A DNA stretch of 27,646 bases. Source: Rodentolepis nana. Taxonomy: Eukaryota > Platyhelminthes > Cestoda > Cyclophyllidea > Hymenolepididae. This document shows positions 12,485 through 22,620 of this stretch, in pieces (the stretch's first letter is position 1; every line of letters begins with the position of its first letter). Under the pieces are notes generated by a model, which was given only the letters and a program-made list of their open reading frames with translations, ran no database searches and was not told the DNA's origin. The stretch covers positions 6,819-34,464 of the forward strand of contig UZAE01012657.1 of NCBI GenBank assembly GCA_900617975.1, given 5' to 3'. Both the position numbers and the translations under genes were made by a program.

Positions 12485-12676
12485 GAATGCAAGACTTCAA
12501 GAAGTACCAAACTTAGAGCTCGAGCAAAGGAGAAACAGTGGACAGCGGCATTCTCCAACATAGCCGACTGGCCAATAATTGAAGCTGTTGAAGAAGGTAG
12601 ATTGTGTACCGGACACGATAGCCTAGCAAAGTATCTTCATAGAACAGGAGTAGACGCTCAACCAGAATGCCCCCTG
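12485..12676 (+). pseudogene. Non-LTR retrotransposon RT C-terminal fragment, inverted 5' segment
   Basis: One plus-strand frame reads AKEKQWTAAFSNIADWPIIE, then EEGRLCTGHDSLAKYLHRTG, then VDAQPECPL. GRLxTGHDxLxxHLxRxG followed by CPLC is the typical C-terminal end of the reverse-transcriptase ORF of jockey/CR1-like non-LTR elements, just before the Cys-His knuckle. The similarity stops at CPL, where the second Cys of CPLC reads Ser and the following residues no longer match. The missing next segment (EEMxKTHLxRC) lies on the opposite strand at 12361-12460. The fragment is short and lacks the catalytic RT domain. It lies in an intron of the minus-strand gene. Confidence 0.72.
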
Positions 12677-12912
12677 AGCTGGAAACATCGAAACCGCCAA
12701 AATGCAGGGCGTGTGTACAGTAGTAAGTCAAAATATGGTTCAAATGATTATTGCGAAGGAATAGATCAAAGTAGTAATTAATCGAGTAAGCTATGCCCCA
12801 CACAACACTAAGAGAAATTCAGAAAAGACATATTGATAGGGGCACTGGAAATGGTGCCCATTGATCAGCTTCCAAAAAAAAAACTAAAGAGAATGATAGG
12901 AAGAAGACTTAC

Positions 12913-13090
12913 CCTGAGGTATGTGGAAGTGTTGAAGATGGGATGTGCTGTTGGATGTGGCAGGTGTCTGGAGGGCATTGCGTCGGTAGATGTCAGTTGA
13001 GCGCCGACCTGGTTGCTCAGCCATGCTGGCGTAGGAGAGATTATAGAACCGACCATATTCAGAAAGCGCATGACGAAATGACCCATGTAA
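12913..13090 (-). CDS. Internal exon 2 of 4 visible, minus-strand gene (abLIM-like, tentative)
   Basis: The exon is 178 nt: 59 codons plus one nucleotide (phase 0 in, phase 1 out). The acceptor is CCTCTTTATGTTTAG and the donor is CAGG|GTAAGT. The frame reads LHGSFRHALSEYGRFYNL, then SYASMAEQPGRRSTDIYRRN, and ends HLQHFHIPQ plus the first base of a Gly codon. Two motifs matter. YRRNALQTP and QHFHIP resemble short conserved patches in the linker between the LIM domains and the headpiece of vertebrate abLIM proteins (an HFH-x-P motif and a YRRN-like motif). This comparison is from memory and not an alignment. A second frame is also open over much of the exon, but only this frame joins both neighbours without a stop. 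A non-LTR retroelement fragment sits just beyond the donor, in the following 6.5 kb intron. Confidence 0.72.
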
Positions 13091-15535
13091 CTAAACATAA
13101 AGAGGGGTCAAATAAATTATTATGACGAGAATATTTCGAATCAAGACAGACATCTGCTCACGTACCAGAATGAGGAAGCATTCCATTCATGAGTTTACAT
13201 TAGAGGTCGGAAAAATCATAGCCATTTATCAGTATATGCCAAATGCGCAAAACGTTTACCTAAGGGGTTTGTTAAATGCCGAGTTGTATTACAATGTGAT
13301 AAATTTGAAAAAAAACGTGCATGACTTTTATGAAGGCTTAATTTCAACCGTATTATTCATGTAGCTCTAGTGTATGCGTGATTGACAAAAAAAAACAATG
13401 CCCAACATCCAGGTAACCGTATAAAAGCCTAACCGCGTTGATTCCATTGTAGCAAGTTGAAAAGGAGAGCAGTACCCAATTTTGAGGTGATATACCAATG
13501 AAATTAAACTCTGAAGTGACATGAGGACCATTTTTATCCTATTAGTGACAATAAGAAGTAACTATAAGGGTGTGCAAAGTAACAGAAGTATCGGAATATG
13601 TCCCAGGGAAAAGGACAACATGTGCCGACTCACTATTATTACAATTATTCTTTAAAGTCCTTGCCAGTAGGAAGGCAACTTAACGAGGGCAATGTTAAGT
13701 AGGCCAATAAGGAGGAGGAAATGGGTGTCAAGTAGAAGATGTCCAATGTGAAGAAGCTACACTTAAAACCCTTCTGAGTCGAAATGATCCCCTTCTTACG
13801 TGTTCTAGTATTCCAATAATTAGAGCTTGTCCCCTGAGTGAGTTCGTACACACAGCCCCCCCCCCCCAATCGACCAGGTGATCAATTTATTGCACAGGTC
13901 AAATCACTCCATAATATTTTGTCTAAATGCCAAGATGCTAACAAGCATAATTTTACGGTAAGAGATTTCATTGGAGCATATTTATTTTCCATCGAGTGCA
14001 ATTTAAACAACAGCAATAACACAAACACACCGATGTCCAATCCGACTTAAAATTCGCAATTGCTGGTGTGGGTTCGGTTTGATCTCATGTACTTGATATA
14101 TCAACTTTAACTGCAAATACAAAATCGGAATCATCTTCAAAAGTGTAAGTGTAATTCATAAATTTTTTCCAAAACTCATCTATACCAGGTAGGCATGAAA
14201 TATGCCCCCTGGAAGTTTGATTTATTTAAAGCTGTACCATTCAACCTTTTGTTCTCTCTTATCTTTTAATGAGGACAATCCCAAGGTACCGCGATAAGGA
14301 TAGACACAATCGACGCTTCCCAAGCTGAAAAGGAGGACCCAGTTCAAACACCAATGTTTTAAACTCGCCTCGAGCATAAATGTTTCAAAGCGACAAAAAA
14401 TGTTTCTGGTAAATTTGTGTTATGCGAACAAATTTTCAGAATAAAAGGTTAACTAATAGAGAGGGATCCTAATTTTTTAATTTTTATTTTTTTGGATGAT
14501 TCTAGCAAAAAAAATATATAACTACATTAAAGGGAAGCTTATCAAGCTAATCAAAATTCATTTTTAAAAAAAGCGTCTATCAAAAGGAGGTCATAATGAC
14601 ACCATTTCTTGGCAGATTAGAAGCTGAATATTCTAAGCTATGGGTGAAGCTTTCTCATGAAAAGATACTAAGCAGACATCTTGGAAAGGGATTAGCACGA
14701 TAAATAGTAACTATCATCATCTAGAGTGATAATCTCGTGGGCACTCCACTGAAGTTGTAACAATCAGAAAACAGATTAGAATGGTAAGAGACGACAAGGC
14801 TATGCACTTAATTATGACTTTCAGGAGATTATGGGTCCAACCTTGATAATCGAGTTGTGGAGCTTGAGAAACTGAAACCGTAAACTATGACAAATAAGTA
14901 TAAAGTGGACAGATAGAATTTAAACGAAGTAGGACACTTTTAACGATCTAACCTTTTCACCCAATTCTGACAACCTTTCCTTGCCCTTGTAGAAAAATCT
15001 CAGAATATCTAGAATAGTGGAAAGACATGCAATAATAAATTGCAATTAGAGCGCTGTAAAATTTTTCTTTCAGGATGGATATTTCTAATTTTACTTTCCT
15101 TTCCAAAAATCAACTTTCGAAATCGATTCATTCAAGCCAACATTTTATTAAATGGACCAAATATGGCGTTTCGGGTTTGATAGTAGTTGAGACAACTAGT
15201 TCCAATGATTAAAATCAAAGAAAAAGGGGCCGATAATTACGCAGTTCACAGCGGTTAGACTTCAGAATGCCTCCCTTTAGATAAGGTAAGTGGTGAGCAA
15301 AGCACCCCCTAGCCGACTTTGCATAAACAATTATCAAATTAAAACTGCTTACCTACCAAACAAAAATATATACAACCACAACACCAACTAAAACTTTTAG
15401 CTTGACCAATCGGGAATTTGAAAATACACAAATTGTAGGATAGTAAGCAGGCATATATCATGGTTAGGCTTCGTTCATTTGCCAATAACGTCTAACCAAA
15501 CAAATTAGGAAAACAATCAGTGGGAAAAGACTCAC
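13091..15535 (-). other. Intron between exons 1 and 2 (about 2.4 kb)
   Basis: Bounded by GTGAGT at 15535 and TTATGTTTAG at 13091. It holds a 12-nt C run at 13856-13867 and otherwise AT-rich sequence without a recognisable element. Confidence 0.65.
13856..13867. repeat. Poly-C run (12 nt)
   Basis: Homopolymer in the 2.4 kb intron. Confidence 0.85.
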
Positions 15536-15643
15536 CGACTGGGTATGCTGAGTGCGGAGAGTGTTGGGGTTGGTGAAGTTTGGATGACTAAACCGTTCCT
15601 TAACTGACGATTCGGTGGGCAGAGTAGCACTGACTTTTGGCGG
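15536..15643 (-). CDS. Internal exon 1 of 4 visible, minus-strand gene (abLIM-like, tentative)
   Basis: The exon is 108 nt, exactly 36 codons, phase 0 at both ends. It follows a pyrimidine-rich acceptor (TTTTCTTTCAG) and ends at a consensus donor (TCG|GTGAGT). It encodes a polar stretch beginning PPKVSATLPTESSVKERF and ending in TQHTQS, with no hydrophobic core, membrane segment or Cys/His cluster, so it is probably a disordered linker. It joins in frame to the exon at 13090-12913. The first visible exon cannot be the gene start, because its acceptor is strong and it has no initiator methionine. A SINE lies about 220 bp upstream in the transcript direction. The splice sites and phase agreement are seen directly; that the product is an abLIM/UNC-115-type cytoskeletal protein is inferred from the later exons. 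Confidence 0.68.
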
Positions 15644-15866
15644 CTGAAAGAAAAGAGAGTACGACATATACACCACATTTAAGCATACTAATTGGTGATT
15701 AGCATAAAATTAACTAGACTAATGCCCACTTTATGGGATTACGTAAACAACTCACGAGGTGGGCAAAAACAGTAAAGATTGCGAGGTGAGGACGAAATGA
15801 GACACTGCACCAGTAATTACAGTTTCGTGGCGGGCAAAAAAATGCTCTACTCTTATTTATCGATCA

Positions 15867-16187
15867 TGGGGTGAGCGATAGACTTACCTCCACGTAGTGC
15901 ACCCTGGGCAATGTATACTCATACGGCAAAAAAGTGTATTGATCGGCAGTTGAATTCTGACTTCAAACTACCATCACCCCACTATATGGCATATTCGAAC
16001 CCTAACACAGTACTCACCTCACCCTTTTCTACCTTTGTGTCTGTCTCTTTTACATCTTTGAAACACTCTTCTGCCCCCCCCCCCCCCCCTCGGATTTGTC
16101 TCACTTCGATGTTCCACCCCTCAGTGAAGCCCGAAGTCAATTAAAGGGCTAATAATAACTATCAAAACACCTGCCATTTGAAATGAA
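15867..16187 (+). mobile_element. SINE-like retroposon, copy A (321 bp)
   Basis: The copy starts TGGGGTGAGCGATAGACTTA and ends in a short A-rich tail (GAAATGAA). It is flanked by a perfect 13-bp direct repeat, TATTTATCGATCA, at 15854-15866 and 16188-16200. It aligns along its length with the copies at 18493 and 25723. Internal landmarks are CTTACCTCC near the 5' end, a degenerate B-box-like motif ATTCGAACCC at 15993-16002, and a 3' hairpin with arms AGCCC and GGGCT. A 16-nt C run at 16074-16089 is unique to this copy and must have expanded after insertion. The duplication length fits LINE-mobilised retroposons (typically about 7-20 bp) rather than LTR elements (4-6 bp). It has no coding capacity of its own. 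It is antisense to the host gene and about 220 bp from exon 15643-15536. Confidence 0.88.
16074..16089. repeat. Poly-C run (16 nt) inside SINE copy A
   Basis: The sister copies have mixed pyrimidines at this position, so the run arose within this copy. Confidence 0.88.
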
Positions 16188-16383
16188 TATTTATCGATCA
16201 CTATATAGGTAACTAGTTCATTCCGTGAACATAAATTAAATGTTCGTAAATTTGAGTAAATAGAATTGTTAAGTGTACATTTTGGAAAGAAGAATGAATG
16301 GTAATGTGTTGGGATCCTATTAGATATAATTAATTTGTGATAAACCGTATAAATGTCAAAATGTCTCATTGTAGATAAGGAAA

Positions 16384-16402
16384 GTGGAGTGGAGTGGAGT
16401 GG
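16384..16402. repeat. GTGGA pentanucleotide repeat
   Basis: Nearly four tandem GTGGA units. Confidence 0.85.
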
Positions 16403-16637
16403 TAAATAAATGAAGGACATTAAATGAATAATTATTTTATTTTATATTATTATTCAAATGTGTCAGTAATTCAAGGAAATAATTCAAGACAAAGAGAGAA
16501 TTGACATTTCCAAGCCTGCTTAGCAAAGCCATCGATTCCTATAAACAGCTGCAGTTCTCATGCATTAGTCGAGCCAAAAAACTCGCTTATTATAATTAAA
16601 AAAATAATGCGATACAATTTATCAAATTCATCAAAGC

Positions 16638-16655
16638 TATATATATATATATATA
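16638..16655. repeat. TA dinucleotide microsatellite
   Basis: Nine TA units. Confidence 0.9.
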
Positions 16656-17175
16656 AATGCCAATGCATGACGTGCTCATGATTCGCGTATCATATCATAA
16701 TAAAGATCTAAGCCCCAAATGTAAAAAGCTTAAAAAAGGACGAATTCACAATGAAAATTTCGCAGTGACCTATCGCACTTTGGTGCTATCCAAAGTACGC
16801 AAATTGAAAAAAAAACAGCTGCTTGAAGCTTTACTCACACGCTAAAAAAAGAAACAAGGTCGAAATTGAAATCCTTCGCTCTCTCCAATATGGATTGATA
16901 AGAAAAAGGAAGTTTCCTGTCATTTTCATTGCAGGCAGGTGAGCAGGTAAATATACACATAAGGTTGTTGGTTACCCGCAACTCTAGTTAGGCCTGCCCT
17001 GTTTAACTAAGGCAATACTCCTCTGCACGTTTCATAGCTGACGGAAAGGAAGAAAAGTTTGCTATATTTAAAAAAAACATGAGCAAGTGCCATTCTGTTC
17101 CATTTTTTCGCCCCATTCCTTCGGTAAAAATTGTATTGAAAAGCATGTTGCACCTAATGTGGCCAAATAGTAGCG

Positions 17176-17193
17176 TTCATTCATATGAATGAA
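17176..17193. repeat. Perfect 18-bp palindrome
   Basis: TTCATTCAT is directly followed by its reverse complement ATGAATGAA. No associated gene is seen. Confidence 0.8.
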
Positions 17194-18124
17194 AATAGAA
17201 AGGGGAGTAACAATGGTGAAGAAGCCAACCTCCTTCTATCTGTAGTACTAGAGGCCAAGAGCTCAACGTGTATTCCATCAAACTGCTAAATTCCAATGAA
17301 TAAACAAAAGGAATGGAAATGTATGAAAAAGAGAGAAAGATTGGCCATTAAGTGAACTTTGAGGCCAACTCTATGTAAAACTAATTTTGTTTGGCAGTGA
17401 TTCAATTTAGAACTAAAGAGATAGATAAAGAAAGAGGTAAAGCCACTTGATTTTTTTTTGGAGGGGGGGAGGCATTCTGAGTACATATTGTTATGAGAAC
17501 ACCCCAAAAACCCCCAACACACCTTTTTTCTGGCATGGCATAAGCAGTGGGGTTTGTCATTCATATCAGTAAACGTGTATAAATATGGCAGCGCTGACGT
17601 GTTTAGCGGCCCAACTATTTCAACACTAATATTGTCCAAGTAAAAAGTACGAAAATTAACACCGTGAATGAAAGACCCTTTCCTAACTACAAATCATGAT
17701 TCAGGACATGGTTAGTGTGAATAGTTTTTAATCACCTAGCTACCCAAGCAAACAGAATGGTTAGAAAGAGAAATTTTCACTATCAACTAGTCCTTATAGA
17801 AATGGAATATACGTGATCGTCTGTGGCTTTTCAAGCGATTCGGTAATTCTAACTTTGGCTTTTTCGTGGCACTATATCTCTCAGCATTTTGCCTTAAAAG
17901 TCGATTTCTGAACGCCATAGTGACCAATAACCTCACAAGATTTCGAATATTTAAACTCCTCAACCCACAGATTCATGAAAATTTATTCAACACAACCTTA
18001 AATAATTGAACAAAATGTAGACCTTCCCAAAAAAAGTACACTCAAAAGAGAGTTATTCCACTATTCGGCTGGTATATGGTCCGAAACAGAAGTTACTGTA
18101 AAAGGTAAATTATACACCAAAAAG

Positions 18125-18138
18125 TTCATTTAAATGAA
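18125..18138. repeat. Perfect 14-bp palindrome within a wider inverted repeat
   Basis: TTCATTTAAATGAA is self-complementary. It lies between CCACTATTC (18058-18066) and its complement GAATAGTGG (18153-18161). The outer pair is not centred on the palindrome. Confidence 0.65.
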
Positions 18139-18492
18139 ACTATCGTCCTAAAGAATAGTGGGCTAAAACTGTGGGCCATACATTTTCGGAACACCAACAC
18201 ACAAAATCATTTTTCCAACTTTTATTGCCAAGGCGACCCTCTACAAGCGATACTCGGGGAGGCACAGTAGAAGTGCAAAGTTTAATACCCACAAAAGGGG
18301 AGGGAAGGCAACCTGTGAAGAGCATAAAGATTGGGATGGTGAGGCAAATTATATGGGCGTTAACCGCGCGCTAAAACCCGCCAACACAACATGCGTTGAC
18401 GACGTTCACTGCCCAGCTCACATGCCTGACAATGTGCCTACATAATTGTCGATGATAGGCAGCTCATTACTCCATTGTTTCTGAAAGTATTA

Positions 18493-18803
18493 GGGGTGTG
18501 GGATATACTTACCTCCTCGTGGTCCACACTGGGCAACGTATAATCATACGGCAAAAAAGTCTATGAACCGGCAGTTGACTTCTCACTTCAAACAACCATT
18601 ATCCCCACTGTATGTCATGTTCGACCCCTACCAGAGTACTCATCTTACCCTTTCTGAGCCATTGTGTCTGTCTGTGAATCACTCTTCTATTCTCCCTCCC
18701 GAATTCTTCTCACTTTGATGTTCTTCCTCCCCTCTGTGAAGCCCGAAGTCAACTAAAGGGCTAATGATAACTATCAAAACGCCTGCCATTTGTTATAAAT
18801 AAA
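18493..18803 (+). mobile_element. SINE-like retroposon, copy B (311 bp)
   Basis: The copy begins GGGGTGTGGGATATACTTAC and ends in an A-rich tail (TTATAAATAAA). It is flanked by the perfect 11-bp duplication TGAAAGTATTA at 18482-18492 and 18804-18814. It has the best B-box match of the three, GTTCGACCCC at 18619-18628, against a pol III B-box consensus of GGTTCGANNCC. The 3' hairpin (AGCCC and GGGCT arms) is intact. The place of copy A's C run is occupied here by a mixed pyrimidine stretch. The promoter motif is seen in sequence; pol III transcription is inferred. Confidence 0.9.
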
Positions 18804-21800
18804 TGAAAGTATTACAACGATGGTGCAACAATGCCTTGAAATTCAATGGAAGTGTAACGTTTGTGGTACGTCAATCTCAGACCACAGATGTAATGATAAA
18901 TTATCGATGAAATTATCAAAAGTAAGTCACGTTATGTAGGAGTTAATCAGCGTTCGCTGGTTGAGCTGGTTCCTCTGCACTTAATAGGACTAGGTAAATG
19001 TGATTCCTAAACCTTAACTCGACTATGTGAAAATAAAAGGGCACGGAAATCTCAGGCCAAAGTGCATTTAAATTTGGCACAGAGAGAATTAATAAAATGC
19101 ACCAACTAGAGGCATCACCACCAAACCTCGCTGGAGGACACAGTGTGCCTAACATTTCGCCCAAAATGGGAGATAAGGGGTGTGCTATTATGGGAAATAA
19201 ATGGCGAGTGATATTCCTCCCACTCATTCAATTTTAAAATTGGGAAATGGAGACAAATTGGGGGTAATCAAAGAGAGTAACTCATACAACCATTCGATTA
19301 CATTATAAACTCATTCAATTTTTATTTCTATTCTTAATGTAAAACTCGAAATGATTCCTTTCCGATTTTGACCAATCCCTTTAATGCAGTAAGGTAGCCA
19401 TATTTGCTTTAATTCGATGTAATATACAAACATTATGCAATCAAATTTAAATGATATTGATCGACTTGCTAGAAGATTCTAATTTCACAGATTACATACA
19501 TTAATTAAGTTATTGCCCATAATGTATGGCTGTATCGCTCGTCTGTGATCTCAGAGACTAAGGGTATCCATCGGTATGAACTCTATGAACAGAATGGGCA
19601 AGCGCACTATTTAAGCCTGGCTAATAAATAGGGTGGTCGGATTCGAGTCACTCATCTGAAAATCAAAAGTGAACTTGAAAATAACTGTTTAAATTTACAA
19701 GAACAGCGTTGCTTGCGCAAATAAAGCAGATGCCATATTTGTATTCTACATTGATCGACGTCTGTTATGGCAAAACTATCGCCAAATCACAATTGAGCAT
19801 ATTATGAAATGCAAATAGAGAGGGAGAAAGTTAAAAAAAGTAATGTCTCGTTTTGCGTGAGGATGGAGTGGAGATAAGTGATTCACGAGACTAATTTATG
19901 CTGCTCATCGCCTCTCCAAGCAGTAGCAACAGCACACGTGTGGCATTTCGTGCCAAAATTGAGGCGAAAACGGCCACCTAGAAATCTCGCCTGCCACGAC
20001 CACCACCACAAGAAAATAAACTCAGTAATTAACAAATTAACAAGATGGATGTTTGTGTAATTTAGACGTGAGTCTTTGTAATGGGAGCGTGCTCAACTTC
20101 CAATATGAGTTTTCCCATTTAATGGGCTGAACCCTTGGAATAGGTGCCATATAAAGAGAATATAGATTATTTCATAAAAAAGGTCTTAACATCGAATGAT
20201 ATTGCGAAGGAGGATTAACAGAATATGCATATTTCCCAAAATTACTATTAGGCTCCTAGTTCATCAAAAGAGAGACAAATCGTGAAATTGTCAATGGCTG
20301 CAAAATATATTGGATTTGTTGAATGAATTTGAACTAATTGATTTCTTAGAGAAATTTTACAAAAATCCACCGTCAAGAGAAATAACTACACTCTAATGAG
20401 TCCAATGATAAATTTTTTAAAATTATTCATGTTCACTTTAATCGAACCATTACCCATCCTCGTCGAGGGTGACCAATACAATTCCATTTTTCATTTGAAG
20501 ATCAAAAAAAATATTGTAAGATTAAATATAAGTATTCTGTCAAGTGGTATCCAATAGTTAATAATTTTAAAAATAGTAAATAAAGGGAACAGATTTAGTT
20601 GTGAAAATCAAAGATCCCGCGATAATTACACCGCACGTCTAGAATTTCAATTAGCTTGAAACAAACAACGTAACGGCTAAGTGAAATTATTCAAGTAAAG
20701 GTTACTTACTGAATAATGAATACATATCTTCCCTTAAAGCATTTTGACTTTAATCCTTCACAAAGCGCAACATTACTCATCGGTTAAATTTTGTATCTAC
20801 ACGTCGTAAGTTGAGGTCATAGGTATTCCAATTATCGAGGGAGGAACAAGCTCACGCTCTTCTAGATGATAGCATAAAATTGCAGACATATTTCCATGAA
20901 ATTTAATTTTTGCAGCTTATGAAAACGGAAACAGGAAATGGTGTATCAATTACTTCATAATAAGCAGAAGGGATATTCATATTTAATACGAATAAGGTAA
21001 GTAAGTATGAATGGTATTGTAGTGATTCAATTAAATTGATAATAAAAAATTCGTCTTCAACTGTGAACGTTTTCGATGGGTATGGAACAGCTTGTCTCGA
21101 TCCTAACGGTATTACTTAGCATTACTGTTTATTCATCAACATAGGATTAATGAATGAATAGGGCTTTTAATAGTCATTTTCATGTTTTGCCTTAATCCAA
21201 TGATACGAATAGCTGTAAGTGTAGCTACATTTAGAAATACGTTAATTCTTTGTCAGAATAAAGGCTGTCAATTGTTGACAAACATCTTAGCAAATATTTC
21301 ATGCGCTAAGTCAACTGAATTTTCCAGAGCTTCATAAAGTGGCAAAAGAAATCCACTCACCTCCACCCAATCAAATTAACACGGAATCAAGTTGACATTT
21401 AATTCTTCATACGAATAAGGCTTCTGATAGCCCATCAAACCTCTCTGAAATTCTATCAAACATTATTCAACGGCAACAGAAAATGGTGTGCAAAAGTTTC
21501 CTGCCTTAAAAGTTGCTCTTCATGCTAACTTTCTGTTCTGCCTATGACATTTCAGCACAACTACTAATTCAACAGAGTATTAATTAATAATATCTCTAAG
21601 GCCAATCCACGCCTTTATTTTGCATAGGGAATAAACCACCTCTTAATATTTAATTAATTGAGTCTACTTCCAGCTCATAAACTACCGTTGTCCCCTTCCC
21701 AATTATTCCGTAAACACAATAAACGACGATTTATGATTCAGAGCTCATTTAATGTCGTAGAGATTTCTCCTAGGGGAACCACTATTAGAGCGAAAATGGA

Positions 21801-22607
21801 AATTGTCATTGAGATGCACGTGTCGTGTGAGTTATAAAATTAAATAAGACTCAATGCGGTACTCAAAACAATGAGTTACTCAGAAGTCTTTACCTTTCTT
21901 TTCACCTTCGGAACTATTCATCTATCCGTGGATTACTTCGACTGCAGGAAGAAGAAGAAAGAGTATCTGTATTTAAAACGGTGGTTTTTCATAACAAAAT
22001 TATTTGACTTATATACAATTGCTAATGGGATAAGTGATTATCTGGTTTGCCGATAGCCATAGTGAAAACTGTTGCTGTAATAGGCTTCAATGGCTAATAA
22101 TCAAGTACAGGAAGAAAGACACTTGAGACTCCTAGGATGGTTCGAAACCTTCAGTGCGCTGCCTCGATAATAAACAAAACCAAAGAAATCTGATTATCCA
22201 ATTTCGTTCTGTATGACAAGCCAAATGGCAATGTGAGCTCTCTGACTTTAAGATATCCAAACGAATAAACTTCACATCACCGACTTTGTTCTTTTACGAC
22301 AAAGTAACTTGAAAGGAGATCATCTGTGGAGACTTCTCTCCTCAGTAATCTTACATGCTGTTTTCAGACAGTAGTAAACAAGAAAGTTTTGTTAAATACG
22401 AACCATCACCCTCACAGAATTAAGACTGTTCAATTCCCCAATAGAGGGACCTTAACGATGGCACGATGTTAGTGAACAGAACAAGATACATCATGGAGTA
22501 GCTACAACAACTGTTCACAACCAACCTTATTATCTGCCTAAGTTCATAGCAAGGTGAGTCATAATATGAAGTAGAGATGAAATCCTAGGCATTTCCGTTC
22601 GAAGGTG

Positions 22608-22620
22608 GTGTGTGTGTGTG
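22608..22620. repeat. GT dinucleotide microsatellite
   Basis: Six and a half GT units. Confidence 0.85.

Larger units (their letters stand above)
6416..12912 (-). other. Intron between exons 2 and 3 (about 6.5 kb)
   Basis: Bounded by GTAAGT at 12912 and TTATCCAG at 6416. It contains an inverted repeat at 6725-6753, a GAGA run near 7692, poly-C runs at 10729, 10957 and 11019, a short hairpin at 11241-11261, a CT-rich tract at 12030-12060 and the rearranged retroelement fragment at 12361-12676. Apart from these it is AT-rich and shows no coding signature. Open frames such as the 97-codon one at 9388-9681 have no family motifs or splice context. Confidence 0.65.

Noticed and set aside
14580..14703. 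35-codon plus-strand frame preceded by AAAGGAGGTCATAATG, like a bacterial start site
   Set aside because: A chance match in a eukaryotic intron; the frame is too short and isolated to support.
15911..16144. Open frames across SINE copies A and C
   Set aside because: They run through the retroposon and are not shared in frame among the three copies.
17286..17639. Cys/His-containing minus-strand frame considered as a LIM domain
   Set aside because: Spacing of Cys and His does not fit LIM zinc sites and there is no splice framework.
19100..19227. Short frames on both strands with a mild coding look
   Set aside because: No splice sites and no recognised motif; possibly an old repeat remnant.
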